The notes: a model not told the origin generated them from the sequence alone. A stretch of 36,695 bases of DNA from Bradyrhizobium liaoningense (GCF_018130825.1 NZ_JAFCJS010000017.1:1-36695), one strand, 5' to 3'; positions 9,301 through 16,604 are shown, counted from the first letter of the stretch. Numbers and translations are program-made.

Positions 9301-9931
9301 TCGCGGTCTGCTGCTGCAGCGATTCCCGCAAGTCGTCAGTACGCGCCTGCACCTCGTTGAACAGCCGCGTGTTCTCAATGGCGATGACGGCCTGGTCGGC
9401 GAAGGTCTGCAGAAGTTGCACATGATGCGGAGCGAAGGTACCGGGCTCGGCTCGCGTTACGCTGATCATGCCGATCACCACGCCGCCAGTCGCGAGCGGA
9501 ACGAACAACATGCTGCGAAAGCCGCGCGCGCGAGCGACAAATTTGATTTCATTCGTCAGCGCTTCCGTGTCGGGAGTCGGTACCACCTTACCCGCCTGCA
9601 CTTCTGCAAAGCTCTCAAACTGGGCAATCGGCCTTGGAAACATGTTCTTCAAGGTCTCGTCGGCGGCAGAATTCGTCGGCGTGAATGCCGCCAAATGGGC
9701 CGTGCCGTCGATGAAACGGAATACTGTCGTCGAAAAGCCGCCGAGCAAGGCATTGGCCTGCCTCGCAATGGCATCGAAGACCGGCGTCACCTCCGATGGC
9801 GAACTGGCGATGATCTTGAGAATGTCCGCAGTCGCGCTCTCGCGGTCTTGTGCGGCGCGCAATTCGGCCAGGAGCCGCGCGTTCTCCCGCTGCAAATCCG
9901 CCACCACGTCCTGAGGAAGCGCGGCCATCAT
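6353..9931 (-). CDS. Soluble sensor histidine kinase with five tandem GAF domains
   Basis: The protein has 1,192 residues and no transmembrane segment. A short N-terminal coiled coil (about 10-30) precedes five GAF domains at about 47-188, 224-367, 403-545, 579-722 and 750-895. Each ends in a variant of FADQAVIAIENVRLF and is joined by a coiled linker such as ESLQQQTATADVLKVISRS. The kinase core follows: H-box SLGQLTAGIAHEIKNPLNF (His941), N-box FLNLISNGFYAA (about 1073), G1 DNGAGIP (1116), FFTTKP (1133) and GEGTGLGLS (1140). It is a HisKA-type (HWE motifs absent) cytoplasmic kinase; the ligand is not predictable. The stop overlaps the response-regulator start. Two adjacent ATGs (9931, 9928) are possible starts. 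Confidence 0.9.
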   Translation of the reverse strand: MMAALPQDVVADLQRENARLLAELRAAQDRESATADILKIIASSPSEVTPVFDAIARQANALLGGFSTTVFRFIDGTAHLAAFTPTNSAADETLKNMFPRPIAQFESFAEVQAGKVVPTPDTEALTNEIKFVARARGFRSMLFVPLATGGVVIGMISVTRAEPGTFAPHHVQLLQTFADQAVIAIENTRLFNEVQARTDDLRESLQQQTATADVLKVISRSAFDLQPVLDTLTESAAGLCGADMAAIVRQDADGAYCHATRYNFSPEWAKVSAGIRLNAGRGSVVGRVLLCGKAVQIQDVLLDPEYAYPEQQRAGGYRTLLGVPLLRSGETIGVLFLGRKTVNSFTDKQIDLLSTFADQAVIAIENVRLFDEVQAKTRDLAESLQQQTATADVLKVISRSTFDLQTVLDTLVDSAARLCEAEMAFIMRREGDEYQAGAAVGFSEEYIEFLRVHPITPGRSTVTGRAVQERRPVQILDVAADPEYGLRESTTMAGQRTALGVPLLRENEPIGAIVIARRRVQPFTEKQIELVTTFADQAVIAIENVRLLEQLQTRTRDLSEALMYQTGSADILRVIASSPTEVGPVLKAIVESACGLCEAYDALVVLRDGDDLVIQAHHGQVPVVWSRRSVSVESPTGRAIIDRRTVHVHDLLGPEGEEFPTGREYALRSNVRTVLSVPLLREGESMGAIVLRRTEVRPFGEKQINLLQTFADQAVIAIGNVRLFEQLNESLERQTATSEVLEIISASGALTPVFNKMLENATRICGAGFGTMNLYEDGGFRTVALHNAPQAYIDTRLSQKIRPHPSSGLGTVEKTHQTVHIDDIRTQPPYVEGNPNVRALADLAGARSLVIVPMLRDDELIGTITIFRQEVKPFTDKQIELVSNFAHQGVIAIENARLLNELRERTMELSQSLEELRNAQDRLVQTEKLASLGQLTAGIAHEIKNPLNFVNNFAALSSELIDELRDGLGSAALGEAARQDIDALIHMLQGNLEKIVQHGTRADSIVKNMLLHSREGSGERRSADINAIVEESLNLAYHGARAEKAGFNVTLERNLDPSAGALEVHPQEITRVFLNLISNGFYAASKQRDAVGDGFEPRLRATTTSLGGAVEIRIRDNGAGIPADVREKIFNPFFTTKPAGEGTGLGLSICHDIIVKQHGGSIEVDTEPGDYTEFIITLPRTLAAPLRTGGRS

Positions 9932-10082
9932 GAAATATCCGGGTCGCCAGCCGGTTCGGGGCCGACGTCAAAATATGATCAACAATGCGCCTCGAATTAT
10001 TCCACTCCCGGGTCCGTCCGACCAGACCTATCGTGAGTTGATTTTCCGCCGACTGCGCGTTTCAACGCGGGTCGAGAGCGCC

Positions 10083-10760
10083 TCAAGCCGCCCGCTGCGG
10101 CCGCCAGGCCGTGTAGAGACCGACGAGGGTCCCGATGGCGACCAGGGCCGCCGCCAGCAGCACCTGCAATTGCCCGTCATCGGTGGGGCCGACGGACGAC
10201 ACTATCCTGGTCACGATGACGAACAGAATGCCCACGGAGGCCGCTGCGCCCACGCACAGATGGGCGAGCTCTCGCGTCAGGTTGCCGCCGAGAAGTCCGA
10301 GTGCCGTAAAGTACATCGCGCAAGCGTTGGGGTGAACGAACAACGCAATGCGCGCGTAAGGACCGTAGGTGTCGAGCAGGGACTCGCACCGGCTCAGTGC
10401 CGCCTTCGAGGCGACCCGCTGCAAGAGCGGTCTGAAGAAACGAGCCTGACCGTAACTCAAGACGGCGCCCACGATGATGGCCAGCCATGCCATGATGAAA
10501 ACGGGGACATCCGCGGATTTCGGACTGAGCGCCACCGACATCAGGATGAGAGCGGTCCCGGGAAAATAGCCGAAGTAAGGGAAGACCGACTCCAGCAGCA
10601 CGCAGACGAACATGAAGACCGGAAACCAGGACGAGCCCGACGCACTCTGGACGACCGCGTTCAAATCGAAGAGGTCGGTCTTGTACAGGACGAGGTACAT
10701 GCACATGGCGAGGCCCGCCAGCGCGTAGAACGGCAAGGCTCCCGACAGAAACCGTCTCAT
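10083..10760 (-). CDS. DedA/VTT-like integral membrane protein
   Basis: The protein has 225 residues with about five or six hydrophobic segments. The region LESVFPYFGYFPGTALILMS followed by GAVLSYGQARFF resembles the paired motifs of DedA/SNARE-associated (VTT) proteins, an acidic residue and a Pro-Gly turn and then a glycine-rich helix before an Arg. That family includes lipid flippases of the inner membrane. The match is partial, since the usual PGE is PGT here, so a diverged member or another membrane family is possible. It is upstream of the GAF kinase on the same strand, 151 bases away. Confidence 0.55.
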   Translation of the reverse strand: MRRFLSGALPFYALAGLAMCMYLVLYKTDLFDLNAVVQSASGSSWFPVFMFVCVLLESVFPYFGYFPGTALILMSVALSPKSADVPVFIMAWLAIIVGAVLSYGQARFFRPLLQRVASKAALSRCESLLDTYGPYARIALFVHPNACAMYFTALGLLGGNLTRELAHLCVGAAASVGILFVIVTRIVSSVGPTDDGQLQVLLAAALVAIGTLVGLYTAWRPQRAA

Positions 10761-10802
10761 CCGACCATCGGGCTTCGTTTCGCGGACACAGCGGGAGCCA
10801 TC

Positions 10803-11285
10803 TTACGCAATCGATACAATCTCGATCTCCTGCGCGCCCGCTCCCACGACGTCCCCCACCGCCTTCCCCATCACCGACCTCGCCACCGGCGAGACGAACG
10901 AGATCGAGCCGGCTTTCGGATCGGCTTCGTCCTCGCCGACGATGCGGTAGGTCTGCACGCGGCCGTCGGGGCGGCTGAAGGTCACCGTGCTGCCGAAGGC
11001 GACGATTTCGGTCGACGTCGGCTCGGGCATCACCTGCGCCGTACGCAGCCGTTCGGTCAGATAGCGGGTGTCGCGCAAGGGCACGGCCGACTGGCGGCGC
11101 TTCTCGTTGACGTCGTCGATGGCTTGCGCGGCCTCATAGGCCTCGCGCGCCTGTTGAAGCTGCGTCTGCAAGGCCTGCCGGCCGGCTTCCGTCACGAGGT
11201 TCGGATGGGGCGAGATCGGGCGATCCGGCAACAGCGTCTCCGACGCGGTCTCGGCGCTCTCTTCCTTGGTAAAGGCGACGCTCAA
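10803..11285 (-). CDS. GreA/GreB-family transcription factor (nucleoside-diphosphate-kinase-regulator-like)
   Basis: Residues about 30-85 form the charged helical hairpin with the motif PNLVTEAGRQALQTQL. The C-terminal half is the FKBP-like GreA/GreB domain: FGSTVTFSRPDGRVQTYRIVGEDEAD, then ISFVSPVARSVMGKAVGD. Such proteins bind RNA polymerase through the secondary channel and rescue backtracked complexes or act as Rnk-like competitors. The TTG at 11285 is chosen because the homologous N-terminus SVAFTKEES begins there and an AGGA lies upstream. A GTG at 11321 would add 12 residues. It may be an accessory Gre paralogue, since the spacing of acidic tip residues differs from canonical GreA. Confidence 0.8.
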   Translation of the reverse strand: MSVAFTKEESAETASETLLPDRPISPHPNLVTEAGRQALQTQLQQAREAYEAAQAIDDVNEKRRQSAVPLRDTRYLTERLRTAQVMPEPTSTEIVAFGSTVTFSRPDGRVQTYRIVGEDEADPKAGSISFVSPVARSVMGKAVGDVVGAGAQEIEIVSIA

Positions 11286-11342
11286 TTCTGAAGATCCTGT
11301 CGAACTGTCTGGTCGCGGCACCGTGCGCCGCCACTAGCTGGA

Positions 11343-11825
11343 TTATATCTCAAGTGCGACGAAACGACGGAGCTTGAGGACGAGGTCCGGCATGGCTTGG
11401 CGGAACCGCGTCGCGTTCTGGAACGAGGTCGAGAACGGCGCAAAGGTGATCATCGCGTTCCAGTGCCGGTAACCATAGACCGTGACGGAAGCGCCGTTCG
11501 CGGGAAAATCCTCCATCTTGCGGAGCTCGCCGAGCACGAGATCGGCGATCGTTTCTGCCGGCAGCAATTTCCTGCCGTCCGGCGTCGTGGCGATCTTCAC
11601 GGGCGGTTCGGCCGGCTTGGCCGCAGCAGGTGCAGCATCGGAAGCGGGATCGGGCTTGGCCGGTGCGGCGTCGGGGACGGCCGCGACCGGCTCGAATCCA
11701 TGCGTCGGGGCCGTCGGCGGAACCTCGGCGAGCGGCGGCGGAGCAACGATGTCTGCGCGCTTGTTGCCTCCGAGGATGCTGCTGATCATGGCCACGAGGC
11801 CAGCATCCTTCACGTCGTCGCTCAT
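11343..11825 (-). CDS. Hypothetical protein with a proline/alanine-rich linker
   Basis: The protein has 160 residues from the ATG at 11825 (MSDDVKDAG). After a short N-terminal helix, residues about 25-75 are a low-complexity Pro/Ala linker. The C-terminal 85 residues look folded (ATTPDGRKLLPAETIADLV, then VTVYGYRHWNAMITFAP). No signal peptide or catalytic motif is visible. I do not recognise the family. It lies just upstream of the Gre-type gene on the same strand with a 57-base gap, so co-transcription is possible. Confidence 0.7.
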   Translation of the reverse strand: MSDDVKDAGLVAMISSILGGNKRADIVAPPPLAEVPPTAPTHGFEPVAAVPDAAPAKPDPASDAAPAAAKPAEPPVKIATTPDGRKLLPAETIADLVLGELRKMEDFPANGASVTVYGYRHWNAMITFAPFSTSFQNATRFRQAMPDLVLKLRRFVALEI

Positions 11826-11944
11826 TACGTCCCCCGGCAACCGCTTTGGCCTTGCCTTACTTTAGCACCGCTCCGGCAGACCGCCACAATGGATGTATGG
11901 CCGGCGTGGGCGGCGCAACGCCTCGTGCCGCCGCCGCGGGCCCG

Positions 11945-12277
11945 TCACTGCTTCTCGAACGGAATATATTGCTGGTACTGCTTCGGGACGGAGCTGCGGT
12001 AGCGTGCGGGCACGGTGCCGCTGTCGATCGAATGATCGATCTCCTGCTGCCGGGTCATCTTCTTCTTCGCCGGCTTCTTCGATGCGCTCTTCTTGGAGTC
12101 GGAAGGCTGGCTGCTATCGGTGGCAGCGCCCGGCGCCGTCGTCGCAGCCGGCGCAGTGGTTGTCGCCGCAGGCGCCGCGGTCCCGCCAGCGGCAGGTGCG
12201 CTCTGCGCCAGCGCGAGCGATGATTGCGCAAGAAGCGCCAGCGCTGCTGTCGCAGCCAGCAAATATGACCTTTGCAT
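11945..12277 (-). CDS. Small secreted protein, unknown function
   Basis: The protein has 110 residues from the ATG at 12277, chosen because a GGAGG site sits five bases upstream; the ATG at 12289 would lie upstream of that site. It has a clear signal peptide (MQRSYLLAATAALALLAQSS, cleavage near ALAQS), an Ala/Thr-rich low-complexity stretch, a Lys-rich segment (KKSASKKPAKKKMTRQQE) and the tail SVPKQYQQYIPFEKQ. It resembles small exported proteins common in Bradyrhizobium; no function can be assigned. Confidence 0.7.
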   Translation of the reverse strand: MQRSYLLAATAALALLAQSSLALAQSAPAAGGTAAPAATTTAPAATTAPGAATDSSQPSDSKKSASKKPAKKKMTRQQEIDHSIDSGTVPARYRSSVPKQYQQYIPFEKQ

Positions 12278-12341
12278 CAGAACCTCCAAAAATTGACCTG
12301 ACCCGAATGAGGAAAAGCGTAGGCTCTCGGGCGTGTCGCGA

Positions 12342-12398
12342 GCAAGTCGGCCGACGGCAAGTCCGTCAAGGCAAGTTCGTCAAGGCGAGTCCGTTCAT
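12342..12398. repeat. Short tandem direct repeats (three 14-base units plus a partial one)
   Basis: Three consecutive 14-base units start at 12357 (GCAAGTCCGTCAAG), 12371 (GCAAGTTCGTCAAG) and 12385 (GCGAGTCCGTTCAT). A related unit begins at 12342 (GCAAGTCGGCCGAC). They lie in the 327-base gap between the small secreted protein and the DUF3551 gene. No other gene is supported in that gap. They could be a regulatory array or simple slippage. Confidence 0.65.
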
Positions 12399-12604
12399 GA
12401 CACGTCCGCTCACGATAGGTCGGAACCAGGTGGCGAACTGTGGCCGAGATCACATTGCTCGCCGCGGCTTGCTTCATCATGGACGCATGTTGAACGCGTC
12501 GCCCACTGCGGACACCAAGACGAGCACGACAAACTGTCGGACAAGTCCCGGAACACGCAAGTTGAGCTGGTGTTCCTCATCCCCCGTTCTCGAAGGAGAT
12601 TGAA

Positions 12605-12838
12605 ATGCGCCGGACCATCCTCACCCTCGCATCGTTCGCAGCGCTGATCGCCGTAGCATCGCCGGCAGCCCAGGCGTATCCTACAGCCGATCGATATTGC
12701 CTGCAGGGCCGCATCTGGGGCTATCCCGGCAACTGCCAGTTCGCGACCTATCAGCAGTGCATGGCCTCCGCCTCCGGCACGGCGGCCTATTGCGGCATCA
12801 ATCCGCGCTACGCATTCTCGCAGCAGCGCTATTACTGA
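12605..12838 (+). CDS. DUF3551 small exported protein
   Basis: The protein has 77 residues with a signal peptide ending near AAQA (about 24), followed by YPTADRYCLQGRIWGYPGNC and four cysteines in total (CLQG, GNCQ, QCMA, YCGI). This is the DUF3551 pattern, a family of short secreted cysteine proteins present in many copies in Bradyrhizobium and of unknown function. The cysteines could form two disulfides. A strong ribosome-binding site (GAAGGAGATTGAAATG) fixes the start. A strong terminator hairpin follows the stop. Confidence 0.85.
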   Translation: MRRTILTLASFAALIAVASPAAQAYPTADRYCLQGRIWGYPGNCQFATYQQCMASASGTAAYCGINPRYAFSQQRYY

Positions 12839-12842
12839 CGTG

Positions 12843-12883
12843 ATTGTGGCGTGCGCGCCATTCGCGCGCGCCGCCACAATTTT
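12843..12883 (+). terminator. Rho-independent terminator of the DUF3551 gene
   Basis: Outer arms ATTGTGGCG (12843-12851) and CGCCACAAT (12872-12880) pair perfectly. The interior is also GC-rich and self-complementary around a CATT loop, and the stem runs into TTTT (12880-12883). It begins five bases after the stop codon. The rest of the gap up to 13178 shows only a tiny possible ORF. Confidence 0.75.
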
Positions 12884-13054
12884 CACGTGAAGACGATCGC
12901 CCGCGCCGACGGCCCAGCGGGTCAACGCGAGCGGCCTTTCGGCGAGGCCCACTCGTGCGCCAGCCTCAGCAGGCGTCGGGCTCCGGCGACTTACGTTGAG
13001 ATAGATCAACGGAGCGCGAGCGCCTTGACCTGTCACGCTTCCATGGACGTAAGC

Positions 13055-13114
13055 TTAACCGAGAACAGCGACACCGAGGACCAGGAGCGCTGCGATGGCA
13101 AGCTTGATCTTCAT
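13055..13114 (-). CDS. Possible 19-residue hydrophobic peptide
   Basis: An ATG at 13114 opens the frame MKIKLAIAALLVLGVAVLG and a TAA ends it at 13055. It reads like a lone signal-peptide or membrane helix: two lysines followed by a hydrophobic run. Only a weak GAG lies upstream. It is too short to support on coding statistics. It could be a genuine small membrane peptide or chance. Confidence 0.25.
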   Translation of the reverse strand: MKIKLAIAALLVLGVAVLG

Positions 13115-13178
13115 CTGTGGCTCTTACAGGTCTTTGCCAACCTGGCTTTTGAGGGATGGGCAGTAAGCTGCAATACTC

Positions 13179-13406
13179 TCAATCACGCATTCGCTCGCGC
13201 TGGCGTAGAAAAACAAAGGACATGACGCCGTTCACAACAAGAAGACCGCAGACAACCACGGCGGCGTATTCAGCGGGAAGCCCAAGAAACATCATGACGA
13301 AGATGAGGGCGATCGCCCATGCAACGTTGATCATGCATCGTTTGAACAGCGCTCCATGGGTTGGGACACCCGCGAACCAGTCGCTCAAGAAATACCACAG
13401 ACTCAT
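13179..13406 (-). CDS. Small membrane protein, unknown
   Basis: The protein has 75 residues with two hydrophobic helices (about 24-42 and 45-66) and a basic C-terminus (LRQRERMRD), so it is probably a two-pass inner-membrane protein. A GAGG lies four bases before the ATG, closer than ideal. No family is recognised. The 248 bases upstream, to the next gene, hold nothing I can support. Confidence 0.5.
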   Translation of the reverse strand: MSLWYFLSDWFAGVPTHGALFKRCMINVAWAIALIFVMMFLGLPAEYAAVVVCGLLVVNGVMSFVFLRQRERMRD

Positions 13407-13654
13407 ACGGCCTCATTCTGGCGAGCTGCAACGGATGGACCGACTACCGTAACTCGAATGGGGCTAAGCGTGCATTAACCGGCGCGCACAACCCGCCTAC
13501 TCAGATGCGCCACTTTGTCGCTGGCGGTGCGATGTCCATTCGACTCTGATTTGGCTCTGACCAACGGCTGGTTTGGGCCCATAAGCAGTCGATGCTGCGC
13601 AAGCGGGGCGACTTCCGCTTCGTCCTCGACATCTGGCGTTTATGAGCACCCGCC

Positions 13655-14173
13655 CTAATGCGCGGCGCCGAGACCGCTCTCCGCGAGCCGCGTCGCGAAC
13701 CAGCGCGACAACGGGTCGTCGACGACGCCGCTCACATAGACCTCCGACAGCGTCACATGCTGCTTGTCCAGCACCAGCAGCACGCCGATCCAGTAGGGAA
13801 ACCAGACATGCACATCGGTGAGCGCCCGCAGCTTGTGCTGGTCGTGCTCCAGCGGCGTGTGATTGCTCGCCTTGCGAATCTCGACCGTGAGCAGGTTGTT
13901 CGGAATCTCGCGCTGATGCACGGCGACGTCGGGGTAGATCGACTTGCCCAGATGATCATCCGTCGAGATGATGGTGCCGTGCGGCAGATGCAGCGTGCGC
14001 TCGCCGAGCCGGTCATAGTTGCAGTCGACGGCCCAACCTGAAAACTGGCGCTCCAGATAGACGGCGAAGCGGTGGGTCACCGCCCGCTCGCCGATGTCCT
14101 TCTCGAACAAAAATCCTTCGTGGGCGTAGAAGTCCCGGAGCGCCGCGATCACCTTGTTCAGCTCGGTCTGCAT
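13655..14173 (-). CDS. PD-(D/E)XK nuclease-like protein (function unknown)
   Basis: The protein has 172 residues. The pattern resembles a restriction-endonuclease-like fold: a helix with Glu30 (GERAVTHRFAVYLE), then IYPDVAVHQ with Asp82, then LLTVEIRKASN with Glu98 and basic residues at 100-101. That is the order E...PD...ExK, with the last motif as EIRK. A later KLRALTDVHVWFPYWI could be the helix and strand after the active site. Similar single-domain proteins are usually annotated as hypothetical. A GGAGG lies four bases before the ATG. There is no restriction or methylase gene nearby, so a housekeeping or orphan role is as likely as defence. Confidence 0.65.
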   Translation of the reverse strand: MQTELNKVIAALRDFYAHEGFLFEKDIGERAVTHRFAVYLERQFSGWAVDCNYDRLGERTLHLPHGTIISTDDHLGKSIYPDVAVHQREIPNNLLTVEIRKASNHTPLEHDQHKLRALTDVHVWFPYWIGVLLVLDKQHVTLSEVYVSGVVDDPLSRWFATRLAESGLGAAH

Positions 14174-14210
14174 CGTGCCTCCGGGCCCTCGGCGCTCTGG
14201 ATGCTTCGCC

Positions 14211-15758
14211 TTACATCTGGACTTCGATCAGCCGTGGGCCGGGCTCAGCGACGGCTTCGGCCAGCGCCTTGTTGAACTCGTCGGCATTGGTGACGGCGCG
14301 GCCCGGCACGCCCATGCCCTTGGCCAGCGCAACGAAATCGAGCGTCGGCCGGTCGAGGCGGAGCATGTCGTTGGCGCGCTGGCCGGGCTCGCCGGCGCCG
14401 ACATTGTCGAACTCGCCGCGCAGGATCTGGTAGATGCGGTTGGCGAACACGATGGTGACGATGTTGAGATTCTCGCGCGCCTGGGTCCACAGCGACTGGA
14501 TCGTGTACATCGCGCTGCCGTCACCGACCATGGTGATGACCTTGCGGTCCGGGCAGGCGATCGCCGCGCCAATCGACAGCGGCGTCGAGAAGCCGATCGA
14601 GCCGCCCATGTTCTGCAGCCAGTCGTGCGGAGCCGCCGCCGCGGTCGGCGGGAAGAAGCCGCGGCCGGTGGTCAGGGACTCGTCGACCATGATCGCGTTC
14701 TCGGGGATCGCACAGGCAATCGCCTGCGCGATCGAGGCGAAATTCAGCGCGCCGGTCGGCTTGACCAGTTCCTGAAGCGCCTGCGGCTTGACGTCCCTGG
14801 CGCTCGCCTTCACGGCACCCGCCAGCGCCTCGAGCGCGGCGACCGAATTCTCGCCCCAGGAGGTCATGCGATGCACCTCGCAGCCCTCCGGCTTGAGCAT
14901 GCTCGGCTTGTTCGGATAGGCGAAGAACGCCACGGGGTCGTCGGACTCGACCAGCACGATGTGACGGAATTTTGCCAGCATCGGCAGCGCGTTCTCGATG
15001 ACGTAGTGGATGCGGTCGATCGAGAAGCGGCCGCGGCCGCGCGCCATCTTCGGGCGGAAAGTCGGCCCCATCACGGTGCAGCCGGTCTTGTTGGCGATGC
15101 GCTCGGCGAACGCCAGGCCCTGCTCGCTGAGGGCGCTGCCGGTCATCAACAGCAGCGTGCCTTCGCCGTCGCCATGCAGGATCTTGGCGGCCCGCTCGAC
15201 CGCCTGCGGCGAATAGCTGGCGCGCTGCTGCTCGGCCGGCACCTCGGCAATGCCGTCGGCCTCGTTCCAGGCGGTGTCGGCGGGCAGGATCAGGGTCGCG
15301 ATCTGCCCCGGCGCGCTCTTGGCGGCGGCAATGGCTGCGGCACCATCGGCGGCGACCGATTTGGAATTCGGCGAGGTGCGGACCCAGGACGACATCGGCC
15401 GGGCCAGGCCCTCGATATCGGAGGTCAGCGGCGCGTTGTAGTCGATGTGGTAGACCGCGTGCTGGCCGACGATGTTGACGATGCCGGAATTGGCCTTCTT
15501 GGCGTTGTGCAGATTGGCAAGGCCGTTGGCGAGGCCGGGACCGAGATGCAGCAGGGTCGAGGCAGGCAGGCCCTTCATGCGGTAATAGCCGTCGGCCGCT
15601 CCGGTCACCACGCCCTCGAACAGGCCGAGCACGCAGCGCATGCCGGGAACGCGATCGAGCGCCGCGACAAAATGCATCTCGGAGGTACCGGGGTTGGTGA
15701 AGCAGACGTCGACCCCACCCTTGACCATCGTCCGCACCAGGCTTTCCGCACCGTTCAT
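14211..15758 (-). CDS. Acetolactate-synthase-like ThDP-dependent enzyme
   Basis: The protein has 515 residues from the ATG at 15758, which has GGGAG eight bases upstream; the frame stays open to 15809. Domains are in the order of the family: PYR domain with FTNPGTSEMHF and the activating Glu48 in LFEGVVTGAADGYYR, a central domain, then the PP domain with the ThDP/Mg motif GDGSAMYTIQSLWTQARENL ending in FAN. Enzymes of this subgroup are annotated as acetolactate synthase large subunit, but no regulatory subunit is adjacent and genuine IlvB is longer, so a 2-oxo acid decarboxylase or lyase is as likely. Substrate is unknown. It lies 37 bases upstream of the PD-(D/E)XK-like gene on the same strand. 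Confidence 0.82.
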   Translation of the reverse strand: MNGAESLVRTMVKGGVDVCFTNPGTSEMHFVAALDRVPGMRCVLGLFEGVVTGAADGYYRMKGLPASTLLHLGPGLANGLANLHNAKKANSGIVNIVGQHAVYHIDYNAPLTSDIEGLARPMSSWVRTSPNSKSVAADGAAAIAAAKSAPGQIATLILPADTAWNEADGIAEVPAEQQRASYSPQAVERAAKILHGDGEGTLLLMTGSALSEQGLAFAERIANKTGCTVMGPTFRPKMARGRGRFSIDRIHYVIENALPMLAKFRHIVLVESDDPVAFFAYPNKPSMLKPEGCEVHRMTSWGENSVAALEALAGAVKASARDVKPQALQELVKPTGALNFASIAQAIACAIPENAIMVDESLTTGRGFFPPTAAAAPHDWLQNMGGSIGFSTPLSIGAAIACPDRKVITMVGDGSAMYTIQSLWTQARENLNIVTIVFANRIYQILRGEFDNVGAGEPGQRANDMLRLDRPTLDFVALAKGMGVPGRAVTNADEFNKALAEAVAEPGPRLIEVQM

Positions 15759-15961
15759 TCTTTTTGCTCCCGCAACCGGCGATTTCGAGTGATCCATTCG
15801 ATCAATCATTGTTCGCAGGCCGCGTCAAAGCAATAGCGGCCGTTGCGGCCCTGCCCCGCGCGGCGACGCGCCGGCTTGGCTAACGCTTTCCGACGAATTG
15901 GTGCAGTTGCCGATTTGGTAACGCCATTCATTAAGCATGGGGTTCCTCACGGGGCCGTGGC

Positions 15962-15978
15962 TTGCGAAACCCTCGCAA
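15962..15978. promoter_or_regulatory. Inverted repeat upstream of the L,D-transpeptidase gene
   Basis: TTGCGA (15962-15967) and TCGCAA (15973-15978) form a perfect 6-bp inverted repeat with a 5-base spacer, 48 bases before the start codon. It is a possible operator or a small hairpin in the leader; no clear promoter boxes were found. Confidence 0.3.
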
Positions 15979-16025
15979 ATATGGCCTCTGACGTGTGTTG
16001 AATCGATTCTTTTCCGGGGGAGACA

Positions 16026-16604
16026 ATGATCCGGTTTTTTGCCGCGCCGATTGCCGCCATCGCACTTTTGACCGCCACGGCCGGCGGCGCGCTCGCCGAG
16101 GAGTTCGACTCGCGCGACATCATGGGCGGCGGCCCGAATTTCTTCCGCGGCGGCTCCAGCCCGATCCCCCGCACCACCGTCATGTATAACGGCAATTACG
16201 CCCCCGGCACGATCGTGGTGAACACGTCCGAGCGGCGGCTCTACCTAGTCCTGCAGAACGGCCAGGCGCTGCGCTACGGTATCGGCGTCGGCCGCGACGG
16301 CTTCCGCTGGGGCGGGGTGCACAGGATCACCGCTAAGAAGGAATGGCCGGCCTGGACGCCGCCGTCGCAGATGCTGGCCCGCCGGCCCGACCTGCCGCGC
16401 CACATGAAGGGCGGCATCGAGAATCCGCTCGGGGCCCGCGCCATGTATCTGGGATCGACGCTCTACCGTATCCACGGCTCCAACGAGCCGGAGACGATCG
16501 GCCAGGCGGTCTCCTCGGGCTGCTTCCGCATGACCAATGACGACGTCACCGACCTCTACAGCCGCGTCTCGGTCGGCACCACCGTGGTGGTGCTGAACAA
16601 CTGA
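16026..16604 (+). CDS. L,D-transpeptidase (YkuD domain)
   Basis: The protein has 192 residues: a signal peptide (about 1-24, ending GGALAEE), then a YkuD catalytic domain from about 60 to the end (TIVVNTSERRLYLVLQNGQA). The active-site signature is intact: His150 in YRIHGSNEP and Cys166 in AVSSGCFRMTNDD. Such enzymes act in the periplasm, forming 3-3 peptidoglycan cross-links or attaching proteins to the stem peptide; in Rhizobiales they are numerous. The start follows a GGGGGAGAC site. It is of the usual short length without an added peptidoglycan-binding domain. Confidence 0.9.
   Translation: MIRFFAAPIAAIALLTATAGGALAEEFDSRDIMGGGPNFFRGGSSPIPRTTVMYNGNYAPGTIVVNTSERRLYLVLQNGQALRYGIGVGRDGFRWGGVHRITAKKEWPAWTPPSQMLARRPDLPRHMKGGIENPLGARAMYLGSTLYRIHGSNEPETIGQAVSSGCFRMTNDDVTDLYSRVSVGTTVVVLNN

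Noticed and set aside
12277..12480. 67-residue minus-strand ORF upstream of the small secreted protein
   Set aside because: Runs through the direct repeats, has no ribosome-binding site and no recognisable features.
14154..15836. 560-residue plus-strand open frame
   Set aside because: Antisense to the ThDP enzyme gene, whose motifs are unmistakable.
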